DNA from: Colius striatus
Lineage: Eukaryota > Chordata > Aves > Coliiformes > Coliidae
Direction of reading: 5' to 3'
DNA length: 64,000 nt
Assembly (NCBI RefSeq): GCF_028858725.1
Contig: NC_084772.1
Span: forward strand, 18,391,548-18,455,547
Shown here: piece by piece, positions 62,350 through 64,000 of the stretch
Layout: each line of letters begins with the position of its first letter
Position numbering within the stretch: position 1 is the stretch's first letter
The notes under the pieces: generated by a model
The model's input: the letters and a program-made list of their open reading frames with translations, nothing else
Database searches by the model: none
Told to the model about the DNA's origin: nothing
Program-made: the position numbers and the translations under genes

Positions 62350-64000
62350 GTGAGTCTCTGCTGCTGGCAACTCTGCTGTCTGCTGGTGTGTCAGAAACGG
62401 GGTAAATGCACAAAGGTGCTTCCAGGGACTAAGAGCCTGTCATTTGCTATTGTGTTAGTGCTGGTGCACTGCTATGGGTGCCAAGCTGTTGCCTGTGCCT
62501 GCTCTGATTCTACTTGTGTCTAGAGTGGGCACTCTCACATTGAAAACATATTCTGGTTCTGCCTGCTCTGCTGCTTTCTTCCTCTTCTCCTTCCTGTTCA
62601 GATGTTCACATTGGATTTGTCAGGCCTATCTTTTCCCATGTTAAATGTGACATCCTTAAGTTGAAACCTCGGAGTGACTTTTGAACATGATCAGCAACAG
62701 TTCACTCGTGTACATTGTGAAGGAATGAACAAAAATCTGACTTGAATCAACCTTTTACCAAGTCTGATCAATTCTTATTTCAAGTGACACTCACCAAGTG
62801 CAATTCTAATTCTGTTCTACGTGCATGACAGTTATTGCCATGGTGCCTGCTATTGTGTGGCTTGAAGTTCATTTCTCTTATCTGAAACTTCAACATATGG
62901 AAATTCAATCTGATAATTAGAGCAACAAAAGTCTGCACACTTGCAGCACATGATTCGGGAGCAATGATGTTAAAGTCATCAATCACTGTGTAACTGGGTA
63001 CAGATGCTTAGCATGAGTGTTTCAAGAGGAATGGTGGCTTTTAGCCTTTGAATGTACTGAAAGTACGCACTATTTATTTTAGTCAAGACTATCCTTGCAA
63101 GATGAGTCACTGACATTTCTGCCTAGCCTCAGCACACTGGCAAAATTAGTTATATTGTCTTGATTGGTAGGGGAAACATTTTCAGATTTTGAAGGATAAG
63201 TGGTTATGTGCAGCAGTAATCAGTTGTTGCAAACAGTATTCTAAATCAGACTGATTAATGATTACATTATGATAGGTTCTATTTGGACACAAATCTGGAT
63301 GTTATCTTTTTGGCAGCTGAGCAAAGACCACGTGTTTTGACTGCTTGGTTTCATTCAGAAATCAATGTACTCATTTGATCATTTCCTGTAAAGATCTGAT
63401 TTTGCTTTCTAACTGCCTAAACTAGTGCAAAACTTGAAAAACAACCTGATGGCCTTATATGGTCCAGGTATGAAAATTGACCAAATCTGATATTTTTATG
63501 GAGGAAAATAGATCTGTTTATACATCCTGAGTTTTGCAGGGCATTGTTAACCTTAGAGATGTTTATGCTTTTTTACTTAAGCCCATTCAAGAGAAGAATG
63601 TTTATGCAGACACTAGTCAAAACTGCTTGGAAGAATATGTATTTATATGCAGAGTGGACACTGTAGGATGTCTAACTCAGTTTCCATACTTATGAACTCA
63701 GGTTCAGTCCTTAGAGGGCTGGGAACTTGAAGCAAAAATGAAAACAACCTACTGAACATCTTTATTTCTAAGCAAGGATTTTTTCTGTTCTTTTGGGTTG
63801 TGAGTCAGAATGATGTATGTTTGTAAATCCAGAAGAATGAAGTTTAAGTGTTCTGGGTCTAATGGGTTGATTGATTTATCTTTCAAAAAAGGAAAAATTT
63901 TTACCTTTCAATGTTTCTCTGTTTCAGAGCTGGCATCAGAAAAGACTAGCTTGTGTTGTTGTATGTATTTTTATTAATCTTTAATCTGTTCAGCTGCAGC
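62350..64000. other. Non-coding, right edge of window
   Basis: A second strong acceptor-like tract (62564-62600, ending TTCCTGTTCAG) follows the candidate exon by about 250 bases, but no good donor follows it and its frames close within 30 codons. At 63928-63960 a 33-nt segment lies between an acceptor-like TTTCAG and a weaker donor GTATGT. Otherwise I see nothing gene-like. Confidence 0.5.

Noticed and set aside
1..64000. A prokaryote-style gene system, CRISPR array or tRNA/rRNA cluster
   Set aside because: There is no coding density, no spaced direct repeats and no cloverleaf-like B-box sequence. The CR1 and LTR content marks vertebrate DNA.

Overview
The window looks like 64 kb of bird nuclear DNA. 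The best evidence is two fragments of the avian non-LTR retrotransposon CR1, at about 27704-27841 (+) and 42366-42750 (-), together with a solo endogenous-retrovirus LTR at about 3382-3893. The remaining sequence is AT-rich, CpG-poor and low in interspersed repeats, as expected for an avian intron or gene desert. There is no operon structure, no dense coding and no rRNA, tRNA, snRNA, CRISPR array or bacterial mobile element that I can recognise. No open reading frame reads as a known protein except the decayed CR1 reverse-transcriptase tail. The longest others (171 and 159 codons) are best explained as chance. || Layout: 1-3381 is non-coding with a mildly GC-rich block at 1205-1900. 3382-3893 is the LTR with an internal ~75-bp-period repeat. 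4440-4580 carries a polypyrimidine-CAG|GTAAGT junction that resembles a vertebrate recursive splice site. 5880-6260 is a G-rich block. 6300-27700 is AT-rich DNA with small repeats, one microexon-like segment (13590-13619, 30 nt, with TGCATG downstream) and a weak TATA/CCAAT pair near 22200-22290. 27704-27841 is CR1. 27842-41950 is plain AT-rich DNA with short tandem duplications and a cluster of octamer motifs near 36.4-37.8 kb. 41966-42195 has two CCAAT boxes, a TATA box and a donor-like end, directly followed by the antisense CR1. 44.6-46.3 kb and 48.7-50.2 kb are A-rich on this strand and dense in ATTA, octamer and SOX/TCF-like words, which suggests conserved non-coding elements. 62221-62349 is a TATA box followed by a possible exon with strong splice signals. 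|| Interpretation (inference): most of the + strand appears T- and G-rich, as in the non-template strand of a transcribed vertebrate gene. With the recursive-splice-like site and microexon-like segment on the same strand, the simplest reading is the interior of a very long intron of a + strand gene, perhaps a neural one, with embedded cis-regulatory elements. I could not identify that gene. Splice and promoter words occur by chance in 64 kb, so these calls are candidates and carry low confidence.
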